Source of the DNA: Desulforhopalus sp.
GTDB taxonomy: Bacteria > Desulfobacterota > Desulfobulbia > Desulfobulbales > Desulfocapsaceae
Direction of reading: 5' to 3'
NCBI GenBank assembly: GCA_023231425.1
Contig: JALNVI010000030.1
Coordinates: forward strand, 1-31,218
Length of the DNA stretch: 31,218 bases
Part shown: positions 31,086 to 31,218 of the stretch, piece after piece
Layout of the letters: each line of letters opens with the position of its first letter
Position numbering within the stretch: the stretch's first letter is position 1
The notes under the pieces: generated by a model
Seen by the model: only the letters and a program-made list of their open reading frames with translations
Told to the model about the DNA's origin: nothing
Databases searched by the model: none
Translations under genes and position numbers: made by a program

Positions 31086-31218
31086 TTAAAAATATCCTGT
31101 GAACAGGAAAAGACCTGCGGTAATAAGTGCACCAAGAAAACCGTACGGCATCTGCGTAATGGCATGGCGGAAATTATCACAACCAGAGGCCGCCGAACTG
31201 AGGATGGTCGCATCTGAG
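31086..31218 (-). CDS. C-terminal end of an NhaC-like Na+/H+ antiporter, cut by window edge
   Basis: The minus-strand frame entering from the right edge encodes 43 residues and a TAA at 31088-31086. SDATILSSAASGCDNFRHAI followed by TQMPYGFLGALITAGLFLF matches the conserved late segment of NhaC-family antiporters (SDTTILSS..AGCDHxxHVxTQLPYAL), then a last membrane helix. The protein would exchange sodium for protons across the inner membrane. The call rests on this short piece only, but the motif is distinctive. Confidence 0.7.
   Translation of the reverse strand, partial: SDATILSSAASGCDNFRHAITQMPYGFLGALITAGLFLFTGYF

Noticed and set aside
1..31218. CRISPR array, tRNA, rRNA, integrase or transposase
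   Set aside because: No regularly spaced repeats with unique spacers, no tRNA-like cloverleaf with a CCA or T-loop sequence, and no recombinase motif was found by eye.

Overview
The window reads as chromosomal DNA of a Gram-negative bacterium: a periplasmic zinc-binding protein with a signal peptide, lipobox lipoproteins and a complete set of lipid A aminoarabinose genes all imply an outer membrane. The gene mix (two-subunit GlcD/GlcF lactate or glycolate dehydrogenase, YhcC-type radical SAM protein, pyrimidine-rich intergenic repeats) would fit a Desulfobacterota / Desulfobulbales-like lineage. That placement is an inference from gene content; no rRNA or other phylogenetic marker is present.

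Layout. 1-5298 (minus): the transcriptional order is znuA-znuC-znuB (zinc uptake), then a nitroreductase, a YhcC radical SAM protein, and a class I/II aminotransferase cut by the left edge. 5666-6635 (minus): a DUF4810-DUF799 lipoprotein pair. 6884-14546 (minus): arnB-arnC-arnA-arnD-arnT, the lipid A L-Ara4N pathway, with a good sigma-70-type promoter before arnB but no arnE/arnF flippase genes. 15139-23218 (plus): a Cache-like GGDEF diguanylate cyclase followed 8 nt later by a complete type I Wadjet anti-plasmid system, jetA-jetB-jetC-jetD, with overlapping genes throughout. 23416-24954 (minus): an FKBP-type prolyl isomerase and a DUF533 protein. 25174-26457 (plus): a protein made of two CDP-alcohol phosphotransferase domains in tandem. 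27070-29770 (minus): glcD-glcF. 30082-30462 (plus): ridA. 31086-31218 (minus): the C-terminus of an NhaC-like antiporter entering from the right edge.

The intergenic spaces are not empty. At least one family of about 100-180 bp elements with inverted ends (called R1 here; ends resemble GGGGACCTTGAA) occurs around nine times, both whole and as fragments. A second family (R2; C/T-rich, about 225-245 bp when full length) occurs three times plus one possible fragment. R1 copies flank the cyclase-Wadjet block on both sides.

The most notable point is the apparent operon joining a membrane-anchored sensory diguanylate cyclase to Wadjet. By homology, JetABC form an SMC loop-extruding complex and JetD is the nuclease that cuts small circular DNA. 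A cyclase in the same transcript would suggest that an external signal or c-di-GMP is tied to plasmid defence, or that the two are simply co-expressed. The sequence shows the arrangement but not the functional link. No tRNA, rRNA, CRISPR array, integrase or transposase gene was found.
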